Of a stretch of 64,000 nt of DNA, positions 1-7,454 are shown piece after piece. Both the position numbers and the translations under genes were made by a program. A model generated the notes under the pieces. That model was not told the DNA's origin. It was given only the letters and a program-made list of their open reading frames with translations, and made no database searches. The stretch lies in NCBI RefSeq assembly GCF_900113835.1, contig NZ_FOQV01000007.1, forward strand, positions 193,501-257,500, given 5' to 3'. Positions within the stretch are counted from its first letter, which is position 1. Each line of letters starts with the position of its first letter. Origin of the DNA: Allobosea sp. OK403. Its GTDB lineage: Bacteria > Pseudomonadota > Alphaproteobacteria > Rhizobiales > Beijerinckiaceae.

Positions 1-1
1 A

Positions 2-886
2 CTGGCTGGCGCGGTCGAGCGCGAATCCAGCCATCCGCTGGCGGAAGCCATCGTGGCGCGGGCGCAGGACGACCGGGCTGTCAAGCTCGTGGTCTCGGCC
101 ACGCGCGCCATTCCCGGCAAGGGCATGGAAGCCTTTTTGGGCGAAACCCCGATCTTCATCGGCGCGCCACGCTTCGCGGCTGAGCGGACGGCGCTGCCGG
201 CCGAGATGAATGAGCGGATCGCGGCACTGGAGGCACAAGGCAAGACCGTCGTGGTCGTGCTCGAGGGCGAGATCGTCGCCGGGGTGATCGCCCTGCGCGA
301 CGAGCCGCGCCCGGACGCCCGCACCGCGATCGCGGAGCTCAAGGCGCTCGGCCTGCGCGCGGTCATGCTGACGGGCGACAACCGCCGCACCGGCGAGGCT
401 ATCGGCGGCCAACTCGGCATCGAGGTCCAGGCCGAGATGATGCCCGAAGCCAAGGTCGAGGCGGTACGCGCCTTGCGGCAGGCGGGTCATGTCGTGATGG
501 TCGGCGACGGCATCAACGATGCGCCGGCGCTGGCTGCGGCCGATGCCGGCATCGCCATGGGCTCGGGCACGGATGTCGCCATCGAGGCCGCGGACGCGGC
601 CTTGCTGAAGAGCCGCGTCGGCGATGTCGTCAGGCTGATCCGGCTGTCGCGCGCGACCATGGCCAATATCCGCCAGAACATCGTCATTGCGCTCGGGCTG
701 AAGCTGCTCTTCCTCGTCACCACGATCATCGGCGCGACCGGGCTCTGGATCGCGGTCCTGGCGGATACGGGGGCGACGGTTCTTGTCACGCTCAACGCAC
801 TGAGGTTGCTGGGTTTCTTCAAGGGCGAGGACAGCCCACAGACCGCCGTGCCCGTGACGCGAAATTTTTCGCCTGAACACGCTTGA
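2..886 (+). CDS. Zn/Cd/Pb-type P1B-2 heavy-metal ATPase, C-terminal part
   Basis: This is the last 294 residues of a heavy-metal exporting P-type ATPase of the inner membrane. The metal-binding domain, CPx helix and DKTGT phosphorylation site lie before the window. What is visible starts in the nucleotide-binding domain with an SSHPLAEAI form of the HP motif, continues through MLTGDN and the hinge motif [12 protein letters not shown], and ends in the last two membrane helices. Those helices carry a lysine (GLKLLFLVT) and an aspartate (ADTGATVLV, then NALRLL). That pattern marks the divalent-metal subgroup (ZntA/CadA), not the copper pumps, whose last helix reads [12 protein letters not shown] as in the ATPase at 10887. 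Zn/Cd/Pb export is therefore inferred, although the next gene is a copper-chaperone-like protein. No other member of this subgroup is visible in the window. Confidence 0.9.
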   Translation: MAGAVERESSHPLAEAIVARAQDDRAVKLVVSATRAIPGKGMEAFLGETPIFIGAPRFAAERTALPAEMNERIAALEAQGKTVVVVLEGEIVAGVIALRDEPRPDARTAIAELKALGLRAVMLTGDNRRTGEAIGGQLGIEVQAEMMPEAKVEAVRALRQAGHVVMVGDGINDAPALAAADAGIAMGSGTDVAIEAADAALLKSRVGDVVRLIRLSRATMANIRQNIVIALGLKLLFLVTTIIGATGLWIAVLADTGATVLVTLNALRLLGFFKGEDSPQTAVPVTRNFSPEHA

Positions 887-913
887 CCTTCCCATCAGGG
901 CAAGCCGCAGCCT
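883..913 (+). promoter_or_regulatory. CueR-like promoter/operator before the copper chaperone gene
   Basis: TTGACC (883-888) is followed by a 19-base spacer beginning TTCCCAT and a weak -10 (CAGCCT). The first 13 bases, TTGACCTTCCCAT, are identical to those of the strong CueR site at 10827. The right half of the dyad (AGGGCAAG) is degenerate. MerR-family activators use such over-long 19-base spacers. The -35 overlaps the stop codon of the upstream ATPase gene. CueR control of the 952 gene is inference. Confidence 0.5.
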
Positions 914-951
914 GATCCCACCATCAGCCAAACCACAAAGGACGCTTTCTC

Positions 952-1224
952 ATGTGTTCATGCAGCCAGCATGCGGCCCCCACCAAGACTGAGACCGGCG
1001 CGACGCCGGACCAGGCGGTGATCCTCCTCGTCGACGACATGACCTGCGGCCACTGCGCCGGCACGATCAAGGGCGCGATCGAGCAGGCGCTGCCGGGCTC
1101 CTCCGTCACCGCCGACCCAGCCTCCAAGCGTGTCACCATCACCGGCGCCAGCGACAGCGCCGCGATCCAGGCGATCGTGACCAAGGCCGGCTATACGCCG
1201 CTACTGGCAGGCGCTTCTGCCTGA
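952..1224 (+). CDS. Small heavy-metal-associated (HMA) domain protein, CopZ-like copper chaperone
   Basis: This is a 90-residue soluble protein with one HMA fold. After a 20-residue N-terminal extension (MCSCSQHAAPTKTETG) comes a beta strand and the metal-binding loop DDMTCGHCAGTI, with the two cysteines of MxCxxC near residues 30-33. Chaperones of this type carry Cu(I) in the cytoplasm and pass it to P1B ATPases. The extension adds C2 and C4 plus H7, so a second metal site is possible. The start is supported by AAAGGA nine bases upstream of ATG. The gene lies 65 bases after the ATPase and behind a CueR-like promoter, so copper is the likeliest metal. The upstream ATPase, however, looks divalent-metal specific, and copA at 10887 may be the true partner. 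Confidence 0.85.
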   Translation: MCSCSQHAAPTKTETGATPDQAVILLVDDMTCGHCAGTIKGAIEQALPGSSVTADPASKRVTITGASDSAAIQAIVTKAGYTPLLAGASA

Positions 1225-1312
1225 AATCCGCCAGGCACTGCCTGAATCTCGGGCGTCGGCGAGAAATTCCATACAATACGGGACCCCTGGCTGGGTCTCG
1301 AATTGCGACAAG

Positions 1313-1342
1313 ACGGACGGCTCCCGCGACTGAGCCGTCCGT
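1313..1342 (+). terminator. GC-rich hairpin after the chaperone gene
   Basis: Arms ACGGACGGCTC and GAGCCGTCCGT form a perfect 11-bp stem around an 8-base loop. No T-run follows on either strand, so it may be a processing or Rho-assisted site and not a classical terminator. Confidence 0.35.
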
Positions 1343-1386
1343 GAAAGCGAGCGGGCCGGCCCGGCAAGACATGCGGGAGAGCTATC

Positions 1387-1409
1387 GTATATTAATATTA
1401 TAACATATC
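1387..1409 (+). promoter_or_regulatory. AT-rich dyad before the ABC importer operon (Fur/Zur-like operator candidate)
   Basis: A 23-base, almost GC-free tract sits in otherwise GC-rich DNA, about 110 bases before the start at 1520. Its minus strand reads ATGTTATAATATTAAT; the left half matches the known Zur-box half ATGTTATA and the right half is imperfect. Overlapping perfect palindromes ATATTAATAT and TAATATTA also occur. It could equally be a strong -10 region. The rest of the 1225-1519 gap holds only the hairpin at 1313. Confidence 0.35.
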
Positions 1410-1519
1410 AGATCGACGGCATCATGAACTCGGCGAGACCGCCTTCGCGGGCGTTCCCTCCGATACCGCGAGAGCAAGTCGGCGAGACGGGAACAGCGAA
1501 CAACAACGGAGTCGTCAGC

Positions 1520-3025
1520 ATGATTACGCGAGCAGGGCTTGTTGCATCCTTCCTCTACACTCTGGGCGTTGCGGGTGCAGCTTTCGCGCAGGGCGGCGGA
1601 AAATTCGTCATCGCCGAGAATTTCCCGCCGCGCGCCGGCTTTGCGCTCGAAACCGATGACGCCAACGTGCTGTCAAAGGCGGGTTGCCTGGAAATGCTGA
1701 CGCGCATCGATTTCGACGGCAAGCTGAAACCTGCGCTCGCGACCTCATGGACGCAAACCGCTCCCGATACCTGGGATTTCACCTTGCGCAAGGGCGTCAG
1801 CTTTCAGGACGGCCAGGCGCTGACGGCAGCAAACGCCGCTGCCGCGCTCAATGCGGTGCTCAAGGTCACCGCGCCGGCCCGCGCCTTCTCGCCCAAGCTG
1901 ATCAAGTCGGTGGAGGCGATCAATGAGGACACGGTGCGCGTGACCACGCCCGTTGCCTCTGTGCTGACGCCGCTGCGGTTGGCTGCGGCCAATACCGGCA
2001 TCCTCTCGCCAGCGGCCTATAAGGACGGCAAGATCGACCCTGTCGGCACCTGCACCGGCCCATTCGTCATCACCCGGGTCAACGGCCAGCAAGGCATGTC
2101 GCTGAAACGCAACGACAAATACTGGGGCGGGGCGGTCAAGCTGGCGGAAGTCGAGATCAAGTTCATCCCTGACGCCAATGTCCGCGCCACGCAGGTGCGC
2201 ACCGGCGAGGCCCATGTCGGCGGGGCGGTGCCGGCCTCCACGCTGGCCACGCTGAAATCGACCGCTGGCCTCAAGATCGAGAGCATCGCCACGCCGCGCA
2301 CCAGCACCTTGCTGATCAACACGAAGAAGGCGCCGCTCGACAATCCCAAGGTCCGTCAGGCCCTGCAGATGGCGCTCGATCTCCAGGGCATCGCGGCCAG
2401 CGTCTATGAAGGCTCGGTGCAGCCGGCTGTCGGCCCCTTCGCTCCGACCGAACCCTGGGCTCCCAAGGGCGCCAAGCCCGCAGCCTATGATCCCAAGAAG
2501 GCGCAGGCCCTCCTGGCCGAGGCCGGCATCAAGCCCGGTTCGCTGACGCTCGATCTCTTCGCCTATGTCGAGAAGATCGAGTTCAAGGATCTCGCCGCGA
2601 TCCTCCAGGACCAGTTCAATGCGATCGGCGTCAAGGCCAATATCCGCGTCGCCGAATACAAGGCGCTGGAGCCTGATATTATCGCGGGGAAATATGATCT
2701 GGCGCTGCTCTCGCGCAGCCATATGGTCGATGTCGCCGATCCCGCGGGATATCTGCAATCGGACTATGGTTGCGGCGGTGGGTACAACCTGTCGCACTAC
2801 TGCAACGCCAAGTTCGACGAGAAACTGGCCAAGGTCGCAGGCGAGGCCGATCCCGCCAAGCGCTACGCCGTTTATGCGGAACTGGCTCAGGATTTGCAGA
2901 ACGACGCGGTGAACATCTTCGTCATCCACGAGGCCGCCAACGACGCCTACAGCACGAAGGTTCGCAACTACAAGATCCATCCGCTGTATCAGTATACGCT
3001 GACGCCAGAACTCGCACTCGAGTGA
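1520..3025 (+). CDS. ABC transporter substrate-binding protein, peptide/nickel (SBP_bac_5) family
   Basis: This is the periplasmic receptor of the importer encoded by the next four genes. I chose ATG 1520 (501 residues) because it has GGAG eight bases upstream and opens directly into a Sec signal peptide (MITRAGLVASFLYTLGVAGAAFAQ). The family layout is complete: an N-terminal lobe with LATSWTQTAPDTWDFTLRKG, the central GTGPF-equivalent VGTCTGPFVI and NDKYWGG, then the C-terminal lobe. Members bind di- or oligopeptides, nickel or metallophores, and sequence alone does not decide which. A cluster of cysteines (YGCGGGYNLSHYCNAKFD) near the C-terminus is uncommon. Position beside metal-export genes and behind a Zur-like dyad makes a metal or metal-chelate ligand worth testing. 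Confidence 0.85.
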   Translation: MITRAGLVASFLYTLGVAGAAFAQGGGKFVIAENFPPRAGFALETDDANVLSKAGCLEMLTRIDFDGKLKPALATSWTQTAPDTWDFTLRKGVSFQDGQALTAANAAAALNAVLKVTAPARAFSPKLIKSVEAINEDTVRVTTPVASVLTPLRLAAANTGILSPAAYKDGKIDPVGTCTGPFVITRVNGQQGMSLKRNDKYWGGAVKLAEVEIKFIPDANVRATQVRTGEAHVGGAVPASTLATLKSTAGLKIESIATPRTSTLLINTKKAPLDNPKVRQALQMALDLQGIAASVYEGSVQPAVGPFAPTEPWAPKGAKPAAYDPKKAQALLAEAGIKPGSLTLDLFAYVEKIEFKDLAAILQDQFNAIGVKANIRVAEYKALEPDIIAGKYDLALLSRSHMVDVADPAGYLQSDYGCGGGYNLSHYCNAKFDEKLAKVAGEADPAKRYAVYAELAQDLQNDAVNIFVIHEAANDAYSTKVRNYKIHPLYQYTLTPELALE

Positions 3026-3087
3026 GCTGCCGCTTCGCCAATAGCGGAGGCGCCTGCGATCCGCGCGGACGCCTCCGCGACTAACCC

Positions 3088-3140
3088 GAGAGTATTGCGC
3101 GAAAAAGTGGGTACCGGTTTTTCGCAAGAGCAATACTCTC
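3088..3140. repeat. Family A palindrome, short form
   Basis: The outer arms GAGAGTATTG and CAATACTCTC enclose an inner palindrome, GCGAAAAAGTGGGTACCGG then TTTTTCGC. The inner core recurs at about 3210, 9410, 10770, 13450 and 23625. It sits in the gap between the binding-protein gene and its permease gene, where a folded RNA could lower downstream expression or protect the upstream message. Confidence 0.8.
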
Positions 3141-3149
3141 ACCTTTTAG

Positions 3150-3266
3150 TATCGATCACGTTTTTCGCTTCGAACGATTCCATCCGAATGCGACGTGATC
3201 GAGGGCATTGTGCGAAAAACGGGGCGCCGGTTTTTCGCGGGAGCAATGCTCCAGACTTTTAGCATA
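3150..3266. repeat. Family A palindrome, second adjacent diverged copy
   Basis: Arms CGATCACGTTTTTCGC / CGACGTGATCG are followed by GTGCGAAAAACGGGGCGCCGG and TTTTTCGC, flanked by GCATTG and CAATGC. Like other copies it ends in an ACTTTTAG tail. The two copies together fill the 261-base gap 3026-3286. Confidence 0.7.
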
Positions 3267-3286
3267 GCCGCGGAGAGGAACCTGCC

Positions 3287-4234
3287 ATGTGGCTCTTCGT
3301 TACCCGCCGACTGGCCGTTCTCGTGCTGACATTGCTGGTGGTGTCGGTCTTCGCCTTTCTGATCCCCTATCTCAGCGACGGTGACCCGGCCGTGCTCGTC
3401 CTGCGTTCCCGCGTGGCCGATTTCCAGGTCGATCAGGCTGCGGTCGAGGCGCTGCGCCATCAGCTCGGGCTCGATCGCTCCTTGCTCGCGCAATATCTCG
3501 GCTGGCTCAATGCAGCGCTGCATGGCGATTTCGGCTACTCCTACACCAGCCGCGCTCCGGTGATCGACCAGATCGGCCGTGCATTGCTCGTCTCGATCAC
3601 GCTTGCAATGTCGGCGCTCGGCATCGCCATCGTCATCGCGGTGCCGCTGGGCACAGCGGCGGCGACGAGACCGGGCGGGCCCATCGACACTGCCGCGACC
3701 TTCATCACCCAGACGCTGGTCGCGATCCCCGAATACTGGATGGCGCCGATGGGCATCCTGGTGTTCGCGCTGTATCTCGGCTGGCTGCCTTCGGCCGGCT
3801 GGGACGGCATGTCGTCGCTGGTGCTCCCCGCGATGGTGCTGGCGCTGCGGCCTTTGGCCTATTTCACCAGGGTGACGCGCGCGGCGATGATCGACGTGCT
3901 GCAGGCTCCCTACATTACCGCTGCGCGCAGCCGGGGCCTGGGCATGACGCAGACGGTGCTGCGCCATGGCGTGCGCAACGGTGCCATTCCCGTGGTCACA
4001 TTGTTTGCGCTCTGGCTTGCCGGCCTGCTCGGCGGCTCGGTCGTGGTCGAGGTCATCTTCGCCATCCCCGGCATGGGCCGATTGATCTACGAGGCGGTGA
4101 TCAACAAGGATATTCCGGTTCTGCAAGCGAGCTTCGTCGCGATCGTCGCCTTGTCGGTGCTGATCAATACGCTTGCAGACATTCTCTACGCGGTGCTCAA
4201 TCCGATGGTGAGGATGGCCCATGCACATGCCTGA
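3287..4234 (+). CDS. ABC transporter permease, DppB/NikB type
   Basis: This 315-residue inner-membrane permease is the first of the pair that forms the channel for the importer. The N-terminus has a typical first helix (LAVLVLTLLVVSVFAFLIPYL). A periplasmic loop follows with the family's YLGWLNAALHGDFGYSYTSR stretch, then five more helices. The cytoplasmic EAA-type loop is present as ITAARSRGLGMTQTVLRHGVRN. The start has GGAGAGGA about six bases upstream. The gene overlaps the next permease gene by 14 bases, so the two are probably translationally coupled. The long palindrome-filled gap before it may set a lower level than for the binding protein. Confidence 0.93.
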   Translation: MWLFVTRRLAVLVLTLLVVSVFAFLIPYLSDGDPAVLVLRSRVADFQVDQAAVEALRHQLGLDRSLLAQYLGWLNAALHGDFGYSYTSRAPVIDQIGRALLVSITLAMSALGIAIVIAVPLGTAAATRPGGPIDTAATFITQTLVAIPEYWMAPMGILVFALYLGWLPSAGWDGMSSLVLPAMVLALRPLAYFTRVTRAAMIDVLQAPYITAARSRGLGMTQTVLRHGVRNGAIPVVTLFALWLAGLLGGSVVVEVIFAIPGMGRLIYEAVINKDIPVLQASFVAIVALSVLINTLADILYAVLNPMVRMAHAHA

Positions 4235-5129
4235 CGCCATGGCCGCACCGCTCTTCGATGTCGCGAACAGGGCTGCCTCGCCCCCGTCCTTACTGCGCCG
4301 CGCGCTAGGCTTTGCGCGCCAGCGGCACTGGGTCTTCTCCGCCGGCGTGGTGATGTTCGCGATCGTCCTGCTGATGCTCTGCTGCGCGCATTGGCTGACG
4401 CCTTATGATCCCGCCGCGCAGAGCCTGCTGCAGCGCTTGCAGGGGCCGAGCAGCCGGCATTGGCTGGGCACCGACCATCTCGGCCGCGACCAGCTAAGCC
4501 GCCTCCTGGTCGGTGGCCATTTCGCCATCATCATCGCAGCGGTGACCCTGGTCTTGTCGGCGGTGATCGGCACGGTGATCGGCGTGATCAGCGCGCGTCA
4601 GGGCGGCTTCGTCGACGAGATCACGATGCGGATCGTCGATCTGCTGATCTCCTTTCCCGATGTCGTCGTGGCGATCTTCCTGATCGCGCTGATGGGGCCG
4701 GGCTATGGCACGCTGATCGTGGCGCTGACGGTGGTGAGCTGGACGCCCTTCGCCCGGCTGGCGCGCGGGCTCGCCATCGAGATCAACGCCAAATCCTATA
4801 TCCGGGCGGCGGAGATTCTGGGCTGTTCGCGCCGCTTCATCATCCTGCGCCACATCATCCCCAACGCGATCCGGCCCCTGGCGGCGATGGGGTTCCTCCG
4901 CTTCGGCCACAAGCTCATCACCGTCGGCGGCCTGTCCTTCATCGGGCTCGGCGTCCAGCCGCCCCATGCCGACTGGGCGGCGATGATGGCGAGCTCCCAG
5001 CCCTATCTTGAGCGCGCCCCACTGCTCGTCATCTGTCCGGGACTCGCGATCTTCCTGACCGCGCTCAGCGTGACCTGGATCGGTCAGGGCCTGGAGACCA
5101 AGCGCAAGACGGCGGGAGACCAGGCATGA
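4221..5129 (+). CDS. ABC transporter permease, DppC/NikC type
   Basis: This 302-residue partner permease has a long cytoplasmic N-terminus and then the first helix (VFSAGVVMFAIVLLMLCCAHWL). The family's periplasmic signature YDPAAQSLLQRLQGPSS...GTDHLGRDQLSR is present. The EAA loop reads IRAAEILGCSRRFIILRHIIPN. DppC-type subunits pair with DppB types to make the translocation pore. It starts inside the end of the previous gene and overlaps the ATPase gene by four bases (ATGA). No unusual feature is seen. Confidence 0.93.
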   Translation: MHMPDAMAAPLFDVANRAASPPSLLRRALGFARQRHWVFSAGVVMFAIVLLMLCCAHWLTPYDPAAQSLLQRLQGPSSRHWLGTDHLGRDQLSRLLVGGHFAIIIAAVTLVLSAVIGTVIGVISARQGGFVDEITMRIVDLLISFPDVVVAIFLIALMGPGYGTLIVALTVVSWTPFARLARGLAIEINAKSYIRAAEILGCSRRFIILRHIIPNAIRPLAAMGFLRFGHKLITVGGLSFIGLGVQPPHADWAAMMASSQPYLERAPLLVICPGLAIFLTALSVTWIGQGLETKRKTAGDQA

Positions 5130-6205
5130 TCGCACCAGCCGCCAACGAGTCCCGGATGCGCCCGGCCTCCGGCCTGCAGCCGGCGGCGGAGCGCGACGCC
5201 GAGCCGCTGCTCGCGATCGAGGGGCTGCGGGTCAGGATCGGTACCGGAACCCGCCCCGTCATCGACGGCCTCGACCTCGAAATCAGGCGCGGCGAGGTCG
5301 TGGCGCTCGTCGGCGAATCCGGTTCGGGCAAGAGCCTCACCGCCCTGTCGGTGCTGCGGCTGTTGCCGCCCTCGGTTTCGATCACGAGCGGCTCGGTCCG
5401 CTTCGGTGGCGACGATGTCGGCGCGATGCGGCCTGCCGCCCTCAATGCGCTGCGCGGCGGCCGCATCGGCATGATCTTCCAGCAGCCGCTCGCCATGCTC
5501 GATCCGACCTGCCGCGTCGGCGACCAGGTCGCCGAAAGCCTGCGTATCCATCGCGGCCTTAGCCGCGAGGTTGCCTTGGAGCGGGTCGTCGCACTCTTCC
5601 GTGAGGTCGGCATTCCCGCGCCGGAGACGCGGCTGCGCTGCTACGCGCATGAGCTCTCGGGTGGCATGGCGCAGCGCGTGATGATTGCGGCCGCGCTCAG
5701 CGCCGATCCCGATCTGCTCATCGCCGACGAGCCGACCACGGCGCTCGATGTCACCGTCCAGGCCCAGATTCTGCGCCTGCTCGACGAGCAGCGCCGGAAG
5801 CGCAACATGGCGGTGCTTCTGATCACGCATGATCTTGCCGTGGTGGCCGCGCTCTCGGAGCGGGTCGCGGTGATGTATGCCGGCCGCCTCGTCGAGGAAG
5901 GACCGACGCGTGAGGTCCTGAACGCCCCGCGCCACCCCTACACCAAGGCGCTGATCCGCTGCTCCCTGTTGCAGCGTGACGAGACCGGCTCGCTGATCTC
6001 GATTCCCGGCGGCGCAGCCTCGGCGCGCGATATCGCCAGCGGCTGCCGCTTTCAGCCCCGCTGCAGCGTCGCGGCGACATCCGAGCACGCGCATGCCTGC
6101 TGTAGCGCTGAGCCGAGCCTGGAATGCTGCAGTGGCCAGCACAAGGCGCGCTGCTGGAACGTCAATGCCGCTCCGGCGACGCCTGTCGTGGAGCACAGCG
6201 CATGA
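5126..6205 (+). CDS. ABC transporter ATP-binding protein, DppD/OppD type
   Basis: This 359-residue ATPase is one of two that power the importer on the cytoplasmic side. Walker A is GESGSGKS, the Q-loop region IGMIFQQPLAMLDPT, the ABC signature ELSGGMAQRVMIA, Walker B LLIADEPTTALD and the H-loop LLITHDLAVV. The C-terminal extension of the Opp/Dpp family is present (HPYTKALIRC, then GCRFQPRCSVA) and carries the cysteine cluster that often binds an Fe-S centre in this family. Both ends join neighbours by ATGA overlaps, so expression is coupled. Confidence 0.94.
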   Translation: MIAPAANESRMRPASGLQPAAERDAEPLLAIEGLRVRIGTGTRPVIDGLDLEIRRGEVVALVGESGSGKSLTALSVLRLLPPSVSITSGSVRFGGDDVGAMRPAALNALRGGRIGMIFQQPLAMLDPTCRVGDQVAESLRIHRGLSREVALERVVALFREVGIPAPETRLRCYAHELSGGMAQRVMIAAALSADPDLLIADEPTTALDVTVQAQILRLLDEQRRKRNMAVLLITHDLAVVAALSERVAVMYAGRLVEEGPTREVLNAPRHPYTKALIRCSLLQRDETGSLISIPGGAASARDIASGCRFQPRCSVAATSEHAHACCSAEPSLECCSGQHKARCWNVNAAPATPVVEHSA

Positions 6206-7242
6206 GCGTGGCATCGCTCGCCCCTGCCCCGTCAAACGGGATCGAGGTCCCGCATCGGGAGCCGCCGGCCTTCGTGGTCGTGGATGATCTGGTGAAGACC
6301 TATCCGGTTGCCGGCTGGGGCCCGGGCGGCCGACGCGTGGTCAATTCGGTCGATCATGTCTCGCTGTCGATTCCCGAAGGCGAGGTGCTCGGCCTCGTCG
6401 GCGAATCCGGTTGCGGCAAGAGCACGATCGCCCGGTTGCTGGTCCGGATGACCGCTGCCGACAGCGGCTCGATCAGGATCGCCGGCAAGGATGTGGCGCA
6501 GCTGCGCGGCCATGAATTGCTCGATTTCAGGAAGCTGGCGCAGCTCGTCTTCCAGGATCCGTTCGGCGCGCTCGATCCGCGCATGCGGCTCGGTCTCAGC
6601 CTCGATGCGCCTCTGAGCGCGCATGGCATGGGCGATCGCGGCCAGCGCCGCGCCATGGTGCTGGAGATGCTGCGCGAAGTCGGGCTCGATGAGAGCTTCT
6701 ACGATCGCGTGCCCGGAGAGTGCTCCGGCGGGCAGCTCCAGCGCGTCGTGATCGCGCGTGCACTGATCCTGAAGCCGCGCTTCCTGGTCTGCGACGAGCC
6801 GACCTCGGCGCTCGACGCTTCGATGCGGACGCAGATCCTGAACCTGCTGCTTGATCTCAGGAAACGCTTCTCGCTGACCCTGCTGATGATCTCGCATGAC
6901 CTGCGGGTCGTTCGCTATCTCTGCGACCGGATCGCGGTGATGTATCTCGGCCAGATCGTCGAGATGGCGCCGCGCGACGAGCTCTTCGAGCGGCCGCGCC
7001 ACCCCTATACCAAGGCCCTGATCGCGGCCTCGATGCTGGAGGAGAACGGGCTTTACGGCGCAGCCGCGCTGGGCGGGGAGCCGCCGAGCCCGATCAACCC
7101 GCCGCATGGCTGCCGCTTCCATGGGCGCTGCCCCCAGGCCGAGCCGCTGTGCCATGCGCAGCCGCCGGAGCTGGTTCCGCTCGGGGACGGTTCCCTTGTG
7201 CGCTGCCATATCGCACAGCGCGAGGTCGCGTCCGCCTCCTGA
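6202..7242 (+). CDS. ABC transporter ATP-binding protein, DppF/OppF type
   Basis: This 346-residue second ATPase forms a heterodimer with the previous one. I chose ATG 6202, which overlaps the upstream stop as ATGA; an in-frame upstream ATG at 6124 lies inside the previous gene. Motifs are GESGCGKST, VFQDPFGALDPRM, ECSGGQLQRVVIARAL, LVCDEPTSALD and LMISHDLRVV. The C-terminal family motif HPYTKALIAAS is followed by GCRFHGRCPQAEPLC. The signature motif has C in place of the usual L (ECSGGQ), a mild deviation. It is the last gene of the operon; a family B palindrome follows. Confidence 0.93.
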   Translation: MSVASLAPAPSNGIEVPHREPPAFVVVDDLVKTYPVAGWGPGGRRVVNSVDHVSLSIPEGEVLGLVGESGCGKSTIARLLVRMTAADSGSIRIAGKDVAQLRGHELLDFRKLAQLVFQDPFGALDPRMRLGLSLDAPLSAHGMGDRGQRRAMVLEMLREVGLDESFYDRVPGECSGGQLQRVVIARALILKPRFLVCDEPTSALDASMRTQILNLLLDLRKRFSLTLLMISHDLRVVRYLCDRIAVMYLGQIVEMAPRDELFERPRHPYTKALIAASMLEENGLYGAAALGGEPPSPINPPHGCRFHGRCPQAEPLCHAQPPELVPLGDGSLVRCHIAQREVASAS

Positions 7243-7252
7243 CCGGATGATC

Positions 7253-7383
7253 TTATACTGACGGCCTTGGGCGCTGAGCGCTGGCGTCATTCTCCGCCGT
7301 CATTCCGGGGCGATCCGAAGGATCGAGCCCGGAATGACGGCGGAGAATGACGCCATAAGTCGGAGTCAAAGGCTGTTGGTATT
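7253..7383. repeat. Family B palindromic element (MITE-like)
   Basis: The core is a near-perfect palindrome with arms TCTCCGCCGTCATTCCGGGG and its complement ending GACGGCGGAGA, around GATCCGAAGGATC. Degenerate terminal inverted repeats lie outside it (TATACTGACGGCCT at left, AGGCTGTTGGTATT at right). Related copies are at 29049-29305 and, as a half element, 14405-14481. No reading frame lies inside, so any mobility would depend on a transposase in trans. Confidence 0.75.
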
Positions 7384-7390
7384 GGCCTAA

Positions 7391-7426
7391 ATAAAAATCA
7401 GGGGAGCGTCCTGGACGCTCCCCTGA
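7391..7426 (-). terminator. Rho-independent terminator of the NicO exporter gene
   Basis: A 14-base inverted repeat (TCAGGGGAGCGTCC / GGACGCTCCCCTGA) is followed on the minus strand by TTTTTAT. It lies 29 bases beyond the stop of the minus-strand exporter gene and has the right orientation for it. Confidence 0.9.
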
Positions 7427-7454
7427 TGCATTGTGTCGCTCAACCTGGCGTCGC

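Noticed and set aside
1745-3142. Long minus-strand open frame opposite the receptor gene
   Set aside because: It runs into the family A palindrome and has no recognisable domain, while the plus strand encodes an intact receptor.
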